The notes below the pieces were generated by a model. The model saw only the letters and a list, made by a program, of their open reading frames with translations. It was not told where the DNA came from and made no database searches. This document shows, piece after piece, positions 24,335 to 37,040 of a stretch of 64,000 nt of DNA. Each line of letters opens with the position of its first letter. Position 1 is the first letter of the stretch. This DNA is from Ailanthus altissimus (lineage: Eukaryota; Streptophyta; Magnoliopsida; Sapindales; Simaroubaceae): positions 15,319,001 to 15,383,000 of the forward strand of contig OX327683.1 in assembly GCA_946807835.1 (NCBI GenBank), in the 5' to 3' direction. A program made the translations under genes and the position numbers.

Positions 24335-25465
24335 TACCACCATTCACTGTTAAACCCACCGGAGAGTGCTGAAAGTCACTCTCTCTATCTTCTCTTCAAT
24401 TAACTTCCAATGGTGGATTAGAGCTTTATTTTCGTTTGCTTTACTTTTACTTTTCTATTTTATGCTTATTTTGTTTAGATTTGGTTCATAGGGGGTTTTG
24501 ACCTCCTTTGCCATCATGCTCTCCTCTATAGCCACCAATCACCGCCCTCTGCAAACAGTCTCATTGTTATTTGTGCAGGTTTGCCCGATCTAGTGGATTA
24601 TGTCATATTCCACATCAAATAGAAATTGGGTGAATTTGGGATATATAAGAGTGGGTATGCAGCATTACCTAATAGGCTAATTTGTTTGGGTCCATGGTAA
24701 GCGTTCGACCCATAATAAGTAGTATCAGAGCAGACTCGAATTCTCATTCATATGTGAGTCCTCTGTGCCACTAGAGGAGTGGGCAATACGGGTCAAGTAG
24801 GCCTTAAAAATCCTTTGTCTTGAGCCCCAATAGAGATTGTCACTTGGGTAGTGGGTCTCCTAGCTCTAGAGGGATAAGCAATACGGGCCAGGTTGGTCAT
24901 TGAGTTTGGGCTACACCGTGACGAGGGCATCATGTGATTGAGTGGGAGAGAATGTCACGTCTCACATAGAATAGAAATTGGGTGGATCTTAGGTATATAA
25001 TGATAGGTATACAACGTTACCTAACAGGCTAGTCTTTTAGATCAATGACAAGTGTCTGGCCCGTGACAATTAGCAACCTTCGGGGGCCTTCATGCTTTAT
25101 CACTGCCGATCGAAGTAAGTAACATTGTCGCCAATACGTCCGATCAAGCTTATCATAATAACTGGTGTATAAGCACTCCAGACAACTCTATTTCCTATAT
25201 AGTTGCTTAGCTTTAAGGGTTGCTTTACACTTTAAAAGTGTGTTGCTAGTTGGCTAAGTCTTAAGATTTAGATGTTTCTATTATGTTGATGGAGAGTCAT
25301 AGTTTATGCGGTGGTGCTTTAATTGTCCCTTCTCAGTGAATGTAGTTTTATTTTTATTATGTAAGGGTAGTTAATCCCTTCCTCGAAAGGGTTTATGTTC
25401 TCTTATTTAAGATCTATTTCTTCGATAAAAATTTAATTGATTCTCTTCGTTACTAGAGTTTGGGT
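24335..25465 (+). repeat. 3' LTR of the gag-only element, split by a TRIM
   Basis: Aligned with the 5' LTR, the sequence leaves homology at ...GTGGATTA (24600) and resumes at ATTAGCAACC (25069). The intervening 468 bases are the TRIM. Confidence 0.8.
24601..25068 (+). mobile_element. TRIM (terminal-repeat retrotransposon in miniature), 468 bp
   Basis: The two terminal direct repeats are 24601-24717 (117 bp, starting TGTCATATTCC) and 24953-25068 (116 bp, TGTCACGTC to CCGTGACA). The first is followed by AGTAGTATCAGAGCAG (24718-24733), a tRNA-Met-type primer site. The second is preceded by the purine-rich AGTGGGAGAGAA. The 235-base middle has no coding capacity. ATTA stands on both sides (24597-24600 and 25069-25072), a 4-bp or decayed 5-bp target duplication. 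The empty site is visible in the other LTR copy (about 22751-22760), which proves the insertion. Confidence 0.88.
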
Positions 25466-26743
25466 TCGAGCGTATATCTGTATGTAAATATAAGTGTTGT
25501 CCCAATAATTTTTGATTGGATATCAGAAGTATTCTAATTTAATATAAGTGATTTTATTAATAATATAATATTATTTTTAAAAAGAAAAAAATTTAAAACT
25601 AATTAATTAAACTGAGTTTTACAAGTTACTATTGCTAGAATGATATTATATTACATGCATCAATAGCTTTCTTATATATATTGAATTGGCGGGTACCAAT
25701 AACTGATTCTATATATCATTTCAATGCTAATAGCCTAATAATGTGACAAAAGCTCACTAGATTCGGTCCCATTTTCCATCTACTTCCCAAAAAGGCTGTT
25801 TGGCCTGTCAATCTTCTCCCACAACAATGAGATTGAGATAATTAAATCAAAAAAACAAAAAAAAAACTGCCACCTGGGGGAGTGGGGTGCCTATATATAT
25901 ATATCTTCTCCAATGAGATAATTATTAAATAAAAAAACACAGCCACATTTGTGATATATTCTCTTGGCAACGCACACTTAAAACAACAAAGTGCTGTTGC
26001 TGATAATGACTTAAGTTTTAAGTGATCAGATTCAAGAAACTAAATGGGAACTTTTGGTCCAATTGGTGGGTCATTAGTTGGGTGAAACAGATAGGCTCGT
26101 GGGGAGCAAGAAAATGAGATAGCTTTACTTATATACACATATGATATCTAATAAGCAATTAGAAATTCCAAGATGATGTGACTGTTTTTATATAATTAGA
26201 AAAAAATTAAAAAGACTTTGTTAATTCTTCATTTCCACGTTCAAATGCCATAATTCTTTAATGGAGTTTAGAAAAAACGGAGTCCTTAACATGGTTTTGT
26301 AGTGGAAGTAGTTGTGCTTTTTTCTTCGCTATCTTTTTACGTTGTCTTCTTGACTCTTTATGCATTATCACCCATCAACAAGCCAAAAATATATATAATA
26401 TAAAGGAATAATAATATTTTAATTTTTTTATTTTATAAATATATACTAACTTAATTTTTTATAATTTAATAATTATCATATTAATCTTTATCGTTAAAAA
26501 TTTATTATTAAATATTTACTCTTTTTGGTTACATTTATATTTTTTACTACTTTTATTATAATACTTTTAGTCAAATGTCTACTAATTATCTGACACGTGT
26601 CATTATTTAATTTATTTAAATTTTTATTAAATATTTTTAAAAATAAAATAAATTAAAAAAATTAAAAATAATACTGCCACCATCATCAAAAAACACGATA
26701 AGTCAGCTATCATTTTCTGGCGACATTTTGACAATAAATTTAT
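25466..26743. other. Intergenic, no gene recognised
   Basis: AT-rich DNA with a short TA run near 25893-25906. A single TGACACGTGTCA box stands alone at 26591-26602; the same box is tandemly repeated further right. Confidence 0.5.
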
Positions 26744-27099
26744 CTAATTTTACATTATTAGACTTAATTTTTTTTATTTATATAATAATAGAGTTATTTT
26801 TACAAAACAATACAAAAAAATACCAAAAATAGTGGGAGAGGGTGGCGATCTCCACCGTTCGCCATCAAACTGGGGAGGGGAGTGTGACTTGCACTATCCT
26901 CACCTATGGATAAGATAACTGCCAATTTATTCATAGGTGAGGGCGGTGTAAGTCACCGCCCCCTCATTTGAGGACGAGCGGCGATGGTTGCCATCTCTCC
27001 CCCACTATTTTTGACATTTTTCTACAATTATTTTGTTAAAAAAAGACTTTATTGTTGTATAAATCGAAAAAAAATAGAATCTAATAATGTAAAATTTAG
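26744..27099. mobile_element. Fold-back (long inverted repeat) element, about 356 bp
   Basis: The arms of about 120 bases (26744-26868 and 26975-27099) are imperfect reverse complements. Both begin CTAA(A)TTTTACATTATTAGA and both contain CAAAAATAGTGGG followed by a GC-richer stretch. The centre has a second inverted pair, CCTCACCTATG / CATAGGTGAGG. The structure suits a fold-back MITE. No convincing target duplication was found. Confidence 0.75.
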
Positions 27100-27239
27100 C
27101 TTTCATTAGTATCCCATCATTGTTGAAAAACGACGATTGGCGGTTGGCAAGTCGCCATTTTTCAACAACGGTGGACAGGAAATGTATTTATTAATTATTA
27201 TATATTTTATTTTTAAAAATATTTATTTGAAATATAAAC

Positions 27240-27810
27240 AAATTACATGATGACACCTGTCATTTGTAATTAATCATATTATGACACGTGTCCTTTATTA
27301 ATTAAATATATATTTATTATACTTTTTAAAAAAAATTCTTTAAAAAATATATTATTGAAAATATCAACAAATTATATGATGATACAAGTCATTTGTAACT
27401 AATTATATTATGACACAAGTTATTTTATTAAAAATATATTTATTAATTTAATTTTAAAAATATTTATTTCTTAAAAAATATATTATTAAAAATATCAACC
27501 AATTATATGGTGACATGTGTTTAAAACTAATCATATTATGACCCGTGTTCTTTTATTAAAGATATACTTATTAATTTATTTAAAAAAATATTTATTATAA
27601 ATATTAATCAATTACATGATGACACGTGTTATTTGTAACCAATCATATTATGACACGTGTCTTTTTATTTAAAATATATATTTATTAATTTACTTTTAAA
27701 AATATTTAATTTTAAAAAAAAAATTTATTACAAATATTAACCAATTACATGATAACACGTGTAATCATTAACTTATAATATTATGACACGTATTATATTT
27801 TAAACTATTA
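27240..27810. repeat. Tandem repeat of about 130 bp carrying paired ACGTG boxes
   Basis: Five diverged units start near 27240, 27370, 27500, 27610 and 27741. Each has the order CAATTACATGATGACACGTGT, about 20 bases, ATTATGACACGTGTC, then an AT-rich tail. Intact CACGTG palindromes survive in the second box of unit 1, both boxes of unit 4 and the first box of unit 5; the others have point changes. Confidence 0.85.
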
Positions 27811-30800
27811 TTTGACTACTTTATTTTAAAAATAATAAAAATATATTTTATTCTTAAAAAAAACTCATTTAACAGTAAAATTTTAACAGCATGAATTAAT
27901 ATAATAATTATTTAAATATAAAAAACTTAGTTAATATATACCTATAAAATAAGAGATTAAAATATTATTTTTTCTAATATAGAATTAGAACATTAATCAA
28001 GTTTCCGCGTTTGCGATTTAATTACTCAACTCGTTGCATGCTTCCCACACAGATATTAGAAAGGGTTTTGGCGTGGATGAACAAACTTTCCTCCATTAAC
28101 TTAGTTATTTGAGCATATATTTACAATTCAATGATTACTAAATACTTTACTATTGTTCTTAATAAAAAACACAACAATTTTAAATATATATATATATATT
28201 TTTAAACTTTTAAGTTGAATGGTGTAATTTAATACAATATAAACATATGAAATATGCAATTTGAGCATACATTGGTCAATCGATTTTGTTTATGTTTAAT
28301 TGCGATAATTTTTGTGTTACTTTGATAAAAGATAGAGATCACAAATACTATATCTTACATTAGAAATGTGTCTAATCCATTTAATAAGACAAAGCCGGGG
28401 CAATTCTAGTAATAGATTATATTAGCTATAGAAGTAAATGGCAAGCTAAGCAAAAATTCTACCAATTAGTCTTCAATATGTTTTGTTTTGTTTTTTTTCT
28501 TTTTCACTAAATTCAACAATCTAGCTACCATGGCTTGTCAATGTAGAAATTCTTCAACTCAGAAGGTTCTGTTTGTATTGACAATTGACATACATTTATA
28601 ACGAAGGATTTTCCTTTGCGCGTGGACTTAAACTCAAAGGTTTCCAATAAAAATTAAGTATTAAAAAAAATTAAGAAGGAGTTTAAGGAAAGTGGGTTCA
28701 TTTTCTTTGCTCTCAAATTTAATGATTAATTAGTGAAAAATAATTGAAAGATCAGTCATAATCTAGTGACTAATGATCATACCTTTCCATTATTAAAAGA
28801 AATCAATATCAATGCTTGTCGCCAAAAATCTAACTTATATATAATAAATCCTCCCACCGTTTGTTTAATTAATTAACTTGATACTTACTTCAATTCTTCC
28901 TTTCAACAAAAAGTCAACCAAAAGCAAGGCAATTAATAAGATTATTTTTAAGCCAGCACAACTCTTTATTTACCTTTATAAAATCTTAATTAACCCACTG
29001 AAACTGTTATGTTTTGCAACATATAAATAATGCAAAGCTATAACAACTTTATTGATCGTGTTATATGACTAATTCATGCCGCATATATTAATAGATGTGG
29101 ACCAAAGAACAAGAAAACAAGAGATTTGAAATATTAATACGTTGTAATCTTAGTATTAATGTTTCAAATTTTTTTTTCTAAAAAATATATCTTAAATATC
29201 TAATAATATTTAATATTTATTATCAACAAGTGTTATGAAAAGAAAAATAATGATAGAACACTTTGGATAATTTAAAAACGTATTTTTTATTTTTTGTACT
29301 TGTTTAAATGATTCAGTAGTTAAGATTTATAGTGCATTTTTTTGCTAAAGTGAAAGTCTCAAATTCAATTCTCCTTCCCTAACTCAAAAAAAAAAAAAAA
29401 AGGTTTTAAAAATCTTGAAATAAATAAAAATATTAAAAACATTCTAAACTAACTGTAAATTAGTTGAAAAACCCTAATTACTTGAAATAAATAAAGAAAG
29501 GGTCACATACTAGAACATTCAAAAGCATGAATGTATGTAACTAGCTATTTTTTTTGTCATGAGACATGAGACACGAGTTGATTTTAATTTAAACTATTAG
29601 TATTCGGTCTCCATATTAGACCTGGACCATCTTATGAAAAAGAAAAAAATATGTTTATTTTGACAGTTAGTTAATAAGGCTGCTGTGCCTATTAATTATA
29701 CATGTAGCATGCCTCATTAATTTCTAGAGCCACAAAAAAAAAAAAATTCTTGCGCATGCATGAGAATATTTAATTTTGAATTATAGTCTCCCGTATCAAA
29801 ATTAGCAGAAAATATATGACTAAATCATTAAAAATCAAGTAATTTTTTATGTTGACCCATTAAGTACCCATTTCAACATCATGTGTTCCATGCCTATGAC
29901 TTAGCTAGATCATTGTTTATCTCACCGAAAATATTCCTATTCTCTTCATTAATTAATAAACTCTTTTTTTTTTCTAAAATTTTTAAAAACCAATAAATAA
30001 ATAGAAAATTGCCTGCCGGATTAATTTGTTCATTTGATGTAGCTATTGCCCAATTGATAATTAATATTCAAAAGCTATGACTATGATTATTGAATCTAAT
30101 TTCGCTTACATTAACATTCACATTTGATACGTAGGAGAACCGTTGTTTGCTTATTTTTAAAAATTTGATCAATGCGATTTAATTGTTATTATTTTAAGAA
30201 TATGAGGTATGTTTCGTGGTACTTAGATATATTATGATATTATTGGAAAGATGGGTAAAACTTCCAAATATTTTATTATGTAGTGTTTGATTTAATAAAC
30301 AAGGATATTAGGCTAAAAAAAAGATACTTAAGGTGTTTTTTTAGCTAAAAAAATACAACACAACACAAGTGCTTCTTATAGGAAGTACTTAATTTCGAAG
30401 GATGTTTTCAAATATATAGTAATGAACTTTAATTAATAATTATTTTTTAAATTTCAAGTCATGCCAATTAGATTAAGATCTAATCAAGCTTTAATTTTTT
30501 TTTCTTTAAAAAGAAACCATTTGTTGGATTTAGAAAAGAGAAATGCATTTAATTTGCTGCAAATTAACTGGCCCTCACTTGTAACAATATTCTGGAGAAT
30601 CTTAACGAAATAAGGTCCACTCGTATGTCGCTTAGTTGGACTCATATTGGTGGCTTTCTCACTTGGTTATTATTTTTGCCTATATATATATATATATTTA
30701 TTATTATAGTTGTTGTTGTTGTTCTATTTCAAATAAGCTTTTAGAAAAAGTGATGCAAAATGTTAGACAATCACCGAAATTCAATGAGCTTTTTGCCCTA

Positions 30801-30946
30801 AAAGTTGGACCTTCAAATTCATGTATCATGAACATTAGATGCATTCTGTCTGTAAAGTTGGTGTCAAGTTGCAACAATTACTCAAATTGGATATATCAAA
30901 AACTGTCAAAATTATTTTGTTGTAATTCTAAAGCTATTAGTTAAGT
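27811..30946. other. Intergenic, nothing recognised
   Basis: AT-rich DNA with homopolymer A runs (for example near 29386-29401) and short TA runs (28184-28199, 30681-30698). No domain, RNA gene or element end could be identified. Confidence 0.5.
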
Positions 30947-31750
30947 TCTTGTCAACTAAAATTTTTATTTGTTATCGAATGAGAATAGATTTTTAGAATT
31001 TCGTGATTTAAAATCGTGTTTGAGTATAATTTTAAATTGAAGACTTAAGAGGAGATGACACTAGGTCAAAAACGCAATACACGAATAAGATTTGGAGAAA
31101 AGTAAAGAACTAGAAGTAAGGGCTCAAAACGCGTAAGGAGGTGTTTCTTAGGCCTTGGGGCCGCAACTTCAAAAAAGCCAAGTCGCGGTGTTGATCCTGA
31201 CAGTAGCTAGGCCTTGCGGCGCCAGCTCGTGGCGCTGCAGCGCCAAGTTTCATCTTTTTTAAGTCGATTTTAGACTCTTACATGTATGAACTCCTATTCT
31301 AACTTAATATAAAGTTTTTAAGGACTCCTAAGAATTAAGCCTTAGGATTGAGCATGCTTGGGGTAAGCATCAAATAATGCATTAAGGATGCATGAGAGGC
31401 ATAAAAAATAGTACCGAATAGAGAGTTTAGAGAGCACTTGAGTGTTGAGTGCGCAAGAGAGTATTGTATAGGGAGTGTTTGAGTACTGAGTACACAAGAG
31501 AGTATTATGTAAACCCTTTGAAAAACTAGTTTATTATTATATTCCTTATAATCTCTTAAGTGATCTTTGTGATTATATGCTAATTCATTAGTAATTATTA
31601 ATTAATAAAAGAAGTTAGGATCTTATGATCCACTATAAATATAAGCAAGTTACCAAAACACATATTTTTGTATTTTGTGTGAGTTTGATTGTTATCTCTA
31701 TTATTGTGTGTGATCTTTTATAATTTTTGAGTACTTGTATATAAAAACCT
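30947..31750. repeat. Possible LTR-derived sequence with a GC-rich patch
   Basis: Composition and phrasing resemble a plant LTR: a GC-rich patch at 31160-31250, a near-duplicated 40-base unit (31431-31470 and 31473-31511), then a TATAAATAT-type box at about 31634 and a TGTGTGAGTTTGATTG tail. I could not find paired LTRs or a target duplication, so this is a weak call. Confidence 0.3.
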
Positions 31751-34700
31751 TTATGCAAAAAATTTCAATCTAGATAGATATTTATTAATACAAAATTTAA
31801 ATTTTAACTCTTTTTTTTTTTCAAAATAAGGATAATGTAGAGTTTTTACTAAATAAGCGTAGAGTAAAATCAATGCAATTTTAAAATAAAATAGAAAGTG
31901 TTTATAAAATATTTTAAGTATTTTAGTTTTAAAGTTAAATTTATGTAAAAGCACAATAATATCAGATATAGTCTACCTCTAATCTTTCTCTTTTTTTTTT
32001 CCACAATCTTTTTCCTATTTATTTCTTTACTTTAACGAAGTTTGATTATTATATGGATGTATGGAAATAAAAATTTTCAAAATCTTTGCTAGAAATCGTG
32101 AACGGTGAGGAGTGTTTGATTGGCATGTCAAGCAAGGTAGGTTGGACGCCACTTCGGCTTACTCAAAACTAAAGAGTCAAGACCCAATGCATACAATATA
32201 TTGCTTTCCTACTAGAAATAAGAAAATTAAGAACTATTTGAGCATTAATCAGTACCAATGATCAAGGAATAAAGAGACTTAGTTGCTTAAATTATAACAA
32301 TAATATGGTTTGCACTAAAAGCAGCTTTTTAAATCCTATATATGGTGTGAATAGAGAGAAAAAGGCATTGGAACTTCATGCAATTAGGGTCAAAACAATG
32401 ACATGAGTGACTCCTAACCTAATCTTGGTTAATATTTTCATAGTCAACAAAAAATCTCAATCTATATTATCATTAATCCCGCAATTTAAATTATTAAAAG
32501 AAAATTAAATAAAACATCTTAATTAATTAATTAATTAATTTACAACTCGTCTCATATTCATTATTTATTATTGAATCATTTGTTTGAATTGATTTTTTTT
32601 TTTTCATTTCGTTATCAATTGGTATTTGTCAAGTTGCTTTATTAGAAAAATAAATGCACTCCTAAGTTTGTCTAATATCATCACAAACAAATAAAAAAAT
32701 TAAAAACTTTGCAATGGGATATAGAGAATAAGGTAGGTAGTGGTAATGGTTAGAGTTATAGACATAAGGATAATTTGATTAAAATAATAAAATCATTTAA
32801 AAAAAAATTGTCATTTTAATTTTTACATTTTTATTAAATTATCTATGACATCTCTGATATTTTAAAAATTACTAATTAAATTCTTTAATAATGAAAATAA
32901 TCATGTTTCATGATGAAAAATAGTAATAAAAAGTATATATGAAAGATAAAATAGTAACAAAAACGTTATTAAAGTATGTAATTAATAATTTTTAAAATAT
33001 TAAGAATTAAGTAAATAATTTAATAAAAATATAAGGATTAAACTATTAATTTCCTTTCTAGAAAAGAAAAGAGGATTAAGCGGTGACTTTAGGCAACTAA
33101 AACACAAGGGCAAGGTCTCCAAGGGCAAATTTCATGGTTGAAATCATCAAAGAACATTGTGAACATATATGGGGAGACTCAATTTTCCAACTTGAAGTGT
33201 ACGAACTAGTTCTTATCTTTGACATAATTACATACATACATACATACACGAGCATAACTTAGAAAAAAAAAATTAAATTTGTTTTCTTGTTCATACATTT
33301 TAATATGAAAATAGTTTGGTCCCATGTTCATTGTATAAATGAAATTAATTTCAACATAAATAATAAGAAAAAGAAAATCTACCATGCATTAACCATAACA
33401 TCTGTGATAGACAAGGAATAATGGAATATCCATGTATGAACTTGTTATTTCTTTTCAAAGCTTTTTATAAAAGCAAGGGGCGCATGGAATGGAAGGGAAG
33501 TTGTATCTTTCAAAAATTAGTTCAAGTGAATCTACTTTTTGTGAGAAGATTTAAAAGTGATTCTTGTCTGTAGTTGCTTTAGTTTCACCCTACGAATCTC
33601 AACTCGTGGGGTTCAAGATTTTATTCATCACCCTCTTCCTGTTTCTGATTGTAAATTATCCATCAATGGCCCATGCCGATAGGAATCTTTAATCCCTACC
33701 AAAAGCACTTTTGTCTTTGTTGCTGTATCTGCAACCACAAGTTAAGACATTGATGAACCCATAAGCTTACCATTCATATTCATCACTTTTGAGTTATTTC
33801 CGAGTCTTCAAATGAATTGAATCACACACCAATTCTTTATTTTCGGTCATGGCCACTGTTCTAGACCCATCTTTTTTTGTGGGCATGATTTTGAATATGT
33901 AATTAAGTTTCACAATTTTTTTACGTCACCTGCAGGCAGCTGCTTTAATTTTTTTTTAAGTTTTTTTAATTAAACTGTTGATCAACGGTTATAATGTTTT
34001 GTGCGGGGAATAAAACATTACCCTCTTTTGTCAACTCATGTCTCTTAGAAATTTCTCTCAACTCTCTTAAATTTCTATTAAATCATTTTAACTTTATTTA
34101 AAAATTTAAAATTTAATATTTAATTTTTATTTATTTAATTATAAATTTTTAATACAATTATTTATTATTTATATAATGATAAATTTTAATATGCCATCAC
34201 AAATTTTTTGCAATCAATCTACATTCACAATTAAAAATGTTAAATGTATTAAAAAATTAAAAAGATGTCGAATATTAAATATTTAGAATTATTTCACATT
34301 GAAAACTTATATAATTTTTTAAAAATTTAAAAGAAAAAGTCATCTGTAAATTTTGTGCTAAAATTTTAGATGTCACAACGACTCACGGCATTGGATATTT
34401 CAATCAATATGTCAAGACATATTTGTAAAAATATGGTCCAAAAAAATCAACTCAAACTAAAATTATCTAAATTGTTCTTAGAAAAAAAAATTTTGGATTC
34501 AAATATAACCAACAGCGCATGTATATTAAATTGACTAGATACGTTACAGTTACTGAATAACCTCTCTCATTCGTCGAAGATGAAAGCATGAGAAATTTAT
34601 AAAAATGTATGTTCAACTCAACTTCTCTCGTATTTTTAGAAATATATTTAAAAATTATATTTATAATGTATATAAAAAAATTAAACAAAATCTAATTAAT

Positions 34701-35120
34701 AAAATCTTACAATTTAAAGGAGTGTTTGTTATTACTTCTAATTGTTAGACGAGTGCTAATGATTTAATATATATTTGTATTACATTATATTAATAACGAT
34801 TGATTTTTAAAAAAATGATATATTACTTTTCGTAAATTAAAACATCCAAACACAACTAATATTATTTTTAATTCGTTAATGAATTTTTTTAGAGAATTTT
34901 AAATTGTTAAAAATTTTATTAGTATTACTTTTGATAATGTAAATACAAATACTATTGTTATAGAATTATTTTCTCATCAATTAACACATGTACGTGGTTT
35001 AAGATTTTTTTTTTGTGAGGTATTTTTATCATATTTTTAATTTAATTATTCAAGATAATTTGAATATAATTAATTTTCATATTGAAGAAATTAGAGAAGT
35101 AATAAAATTTATTACTTCAT
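31751..35120. other. Intergenic, nothing recognised
   Basis: Very AT-rich, with TA/AATT runs (32521-32540) and a CATA run at 33231-33246. No gene-like signal was seen. The left end of the hAT element whose transposase remnant follows should lie here, but I could not fix it. Confidence 0.45.
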
Positions 35121-35124
35121 CATC

Positions 35125-36060
35125 TTCTAGATAACAAGAATTTAAAACTGTGTTGAATAATTTTGAAATGAATAGTAGAAGATTCAAACTTGACACAAAG
35201 ACTCATTGAAATGTTACATATATGATGGTAAAATCTTGTGTAGGTTTTAATAATTATATTATATATTGTTACAATGATAAAATGAAAGATATTATACGAA
35301 CTAATGATTATTAAAAAAATTTATTTTACTATATGTATTTTCTAAAAGTATTTAATGATGTCATATTAGCATGTTTATATGTGTGTCGACTTTCATCTTC
35401 TATTGATTTGATTTATATATATAATATTAGTGATGTTTTAGTTAAATATAGAGATAATCCAATGTTTTCTCATATATGTACTATTACAAAGATTAAATTT
35501 CAAAAATATTAGAGGAAAATTCATATCTTATTTATTTATTTATAAATAATAGATCCTAAAATCAATCGGTTTGATGTTAAAGTTTTAATTGCATGGATTT
35601 TTGAAAACTTAAACTCTGAGCATTTTATGATTTAAATTAAATTTATAATTTTATCACTCAATTATTCATTTTTTATGAAAATAAATTTAGATTAGTTTTA
35701 TCTATAAAAGAAATAAATAAAAAGCTTGTTTATGATTAAGTTGTTTAGAGTATTTTGTTAAAAAATAAAAGAAAAATTAGTTATAGTTCTACTATTTTTG
35801 AATTGAAAAAATTTATAGATATTGATTACTCTTCTATGTTGAGTATATAATAATAAAGAGGATTTGATATTTTGTTATAATAAAAATAAAACGAAATGGT
35901 TTATTCTATATTATCTATTATAGCTCAAAATTTACTAGCTTATCCAGTATTCATTATAGCATCGTAATCTGCTTATAATGTAGGGGGCAGGATATTAGAC
36001 AGAAAGTGATTAAAGTTGACATTAGATACTTTGGAGGCTTTAGTGTGTATAAAAAATTAA
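35125..36060 (+). pseudogene. Dead hAT-family transposase
   Basis: The last part (35899-36060) translates as AQNLLAYPVFIIAS, stop, SAYNVGGRILD, then DTLEALVCIKN. This is the hAT C-terminal dimerisation region (family pattern A.PVSTVASESAFS.GGRVLD...VEALVC). Further upstream, FNDVILAC and NISDVLVKYRDNPMF, and RRFKLDTKTH near the start, fit the RNase H-like middle of plant hAT transposases. A stop replaces the Glu of the SES motif (TAA at about 35967-35969), and other stops and shifts are present, so it cannot be active. The N-terminal BED finger and first catalytic Asp were not located. Confidence 0.75.
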
Positions 36061-36469
36061 AAAGATACAATGAATCGAAAATAAAATTAATAAGAAGACA
36101 AGATCAAAGATCTTGAAAACTTAGAGATTTGATCATTAAAGTAATTTATAAAAATATAATTAAATTTATAAATGATATACAATTTAATAAATGTCAATCT
36201 AATTGAAATATATTGTAACTATATTGATGTAAATTTTAGAATTAGAATAATATCAATAAATTTTTTTTAATAAATTTAATTATTATTATTATAACACAAT
36301 TTCAATTCAATATAGTTAAATTATAATTAATTTTAATTATTATTATTTAAAAAATAATTAAAAAATTATAATATCTTAAAAAAATAAAAAATTAATTTAT
36401 CGATACAGCCAATGAACCAAATTTGTGCCAGCACGATACGCTACAGCCGTGTTGGACTGCCCAACACAT

Positions 36470-36481
36470 TTGCCACTTCTA
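36470..36481. repeat. Possible right terminus of the hAT element
   Basis: TTGCCACTTCTA resembles the right end of many plant hAT elements (TTGCCACCCCTA). It sits 0.4 kb beyond the transposase remnant. A left partner TAGATGTCACAA at 34367 matches 9 of 12 bases, but the flanking 8 bases do not agree, so the pair is unproven. Confidence 0.35.
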
Positions 36482-36548
36482 AATATAATGATAACATAAT
36501 AGTTAACAAAGATGAAATCGACCCCAGAAAATTAGAATTGAAATGAAC

Positions 36549-36667
36549 TGGGCAAAATGGTGGCAACAAATAAGCAATCTAAGCCCGAATGGTGTACCCA
36601 ATAAGCAGCAGGAAGAAACTTCAGGGCCATAATTTGATTTTGGGCTCAGATTAGGGTTGAGCCCTAA
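36549..36667 (+). promoter_or_regulatory. Site II (TGGGCY) and telo-box motifs upstream of the 609-aa gene
   Basis: TGGGCA at 36549 and TGGGCT at 36641 fit or nearly fit the site II element TGGGCY. TTAGGGTTGAGCCCTAA at 36651-36667 holds AGGGTT and its inverted partner. These motifs are established in promoters of genes used in dividing and growing cells. They lie 375-490 bases before the ATG at 37041. Confidence 0.5.
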
Positions 36668-37040
36668 TCCTATGTTGATGTTATGAGAAATACTAAATCC
36701 ACCGAAGATTCTCTAAAGGCACCCATGGAGGGACGAGATTAGAGTACAAGTGGGGTGCTTTTAGCAACTGTCGTCGTGTGTAAATAAACGTGCTATTTGC
36801 GGTTTAAAAACATAATTGCAAACACACAAAAAATTCTTGATAAATTCTAATTTATAAACAGAATCTTTTATATGCAAAACAGTAACAGGCGCTTTAATCA
36901 CAGCAATAATAACACTTTAATTAGTCAAATTTTTAAAATTTTAATTTCCCTCTCTCCGTAAATATGAACATTAGTGTATTTTAAGCAAAACAGTTGTTCG
37001 TCCACAGTGCAAGAATCTTGAAGATTCAAAAATCAGGGTT

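Larger units (their letters stand above)
22481..25465 (+). mobile_element. Gag-only LTR retroelement (non-autonomous, LARD-like)
   Basis: Two long direct repeats, 22481-23152 and 24335-25465, flank about 1.2 kb of interior. Once the TRIM inside the right copy is removed, both are about 660-670 bp. The interior shows a gag-like segment but no protease, reverse transcriptase or integrase, so it is a non-autonomous derivative or heavily deleted. No clear target duplication or TG..CA ends could be fixed, so the outer limits may be off by some bases. Confidence 0.7.

Noticed and set aside
27240..27810. CRISPR-like array
   Set aside because: Units of about 130 bases diverge throughout, with no constant repeat and unique spacers; this is a eukaryotic minisatellite.
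30636..30944. 102-codon frame around 30636
   Set aside because: It runs through a TA repeat, has no recognisable domain, and has the composition of the surrounding intergenic DNA.
34367..36489. Complete hAT element from 34367 to 36481
   Set aside because: The candidate ends match only 9 of 12 bases and the flanking 8-base sequences disagree, so full limits cannot be supported.
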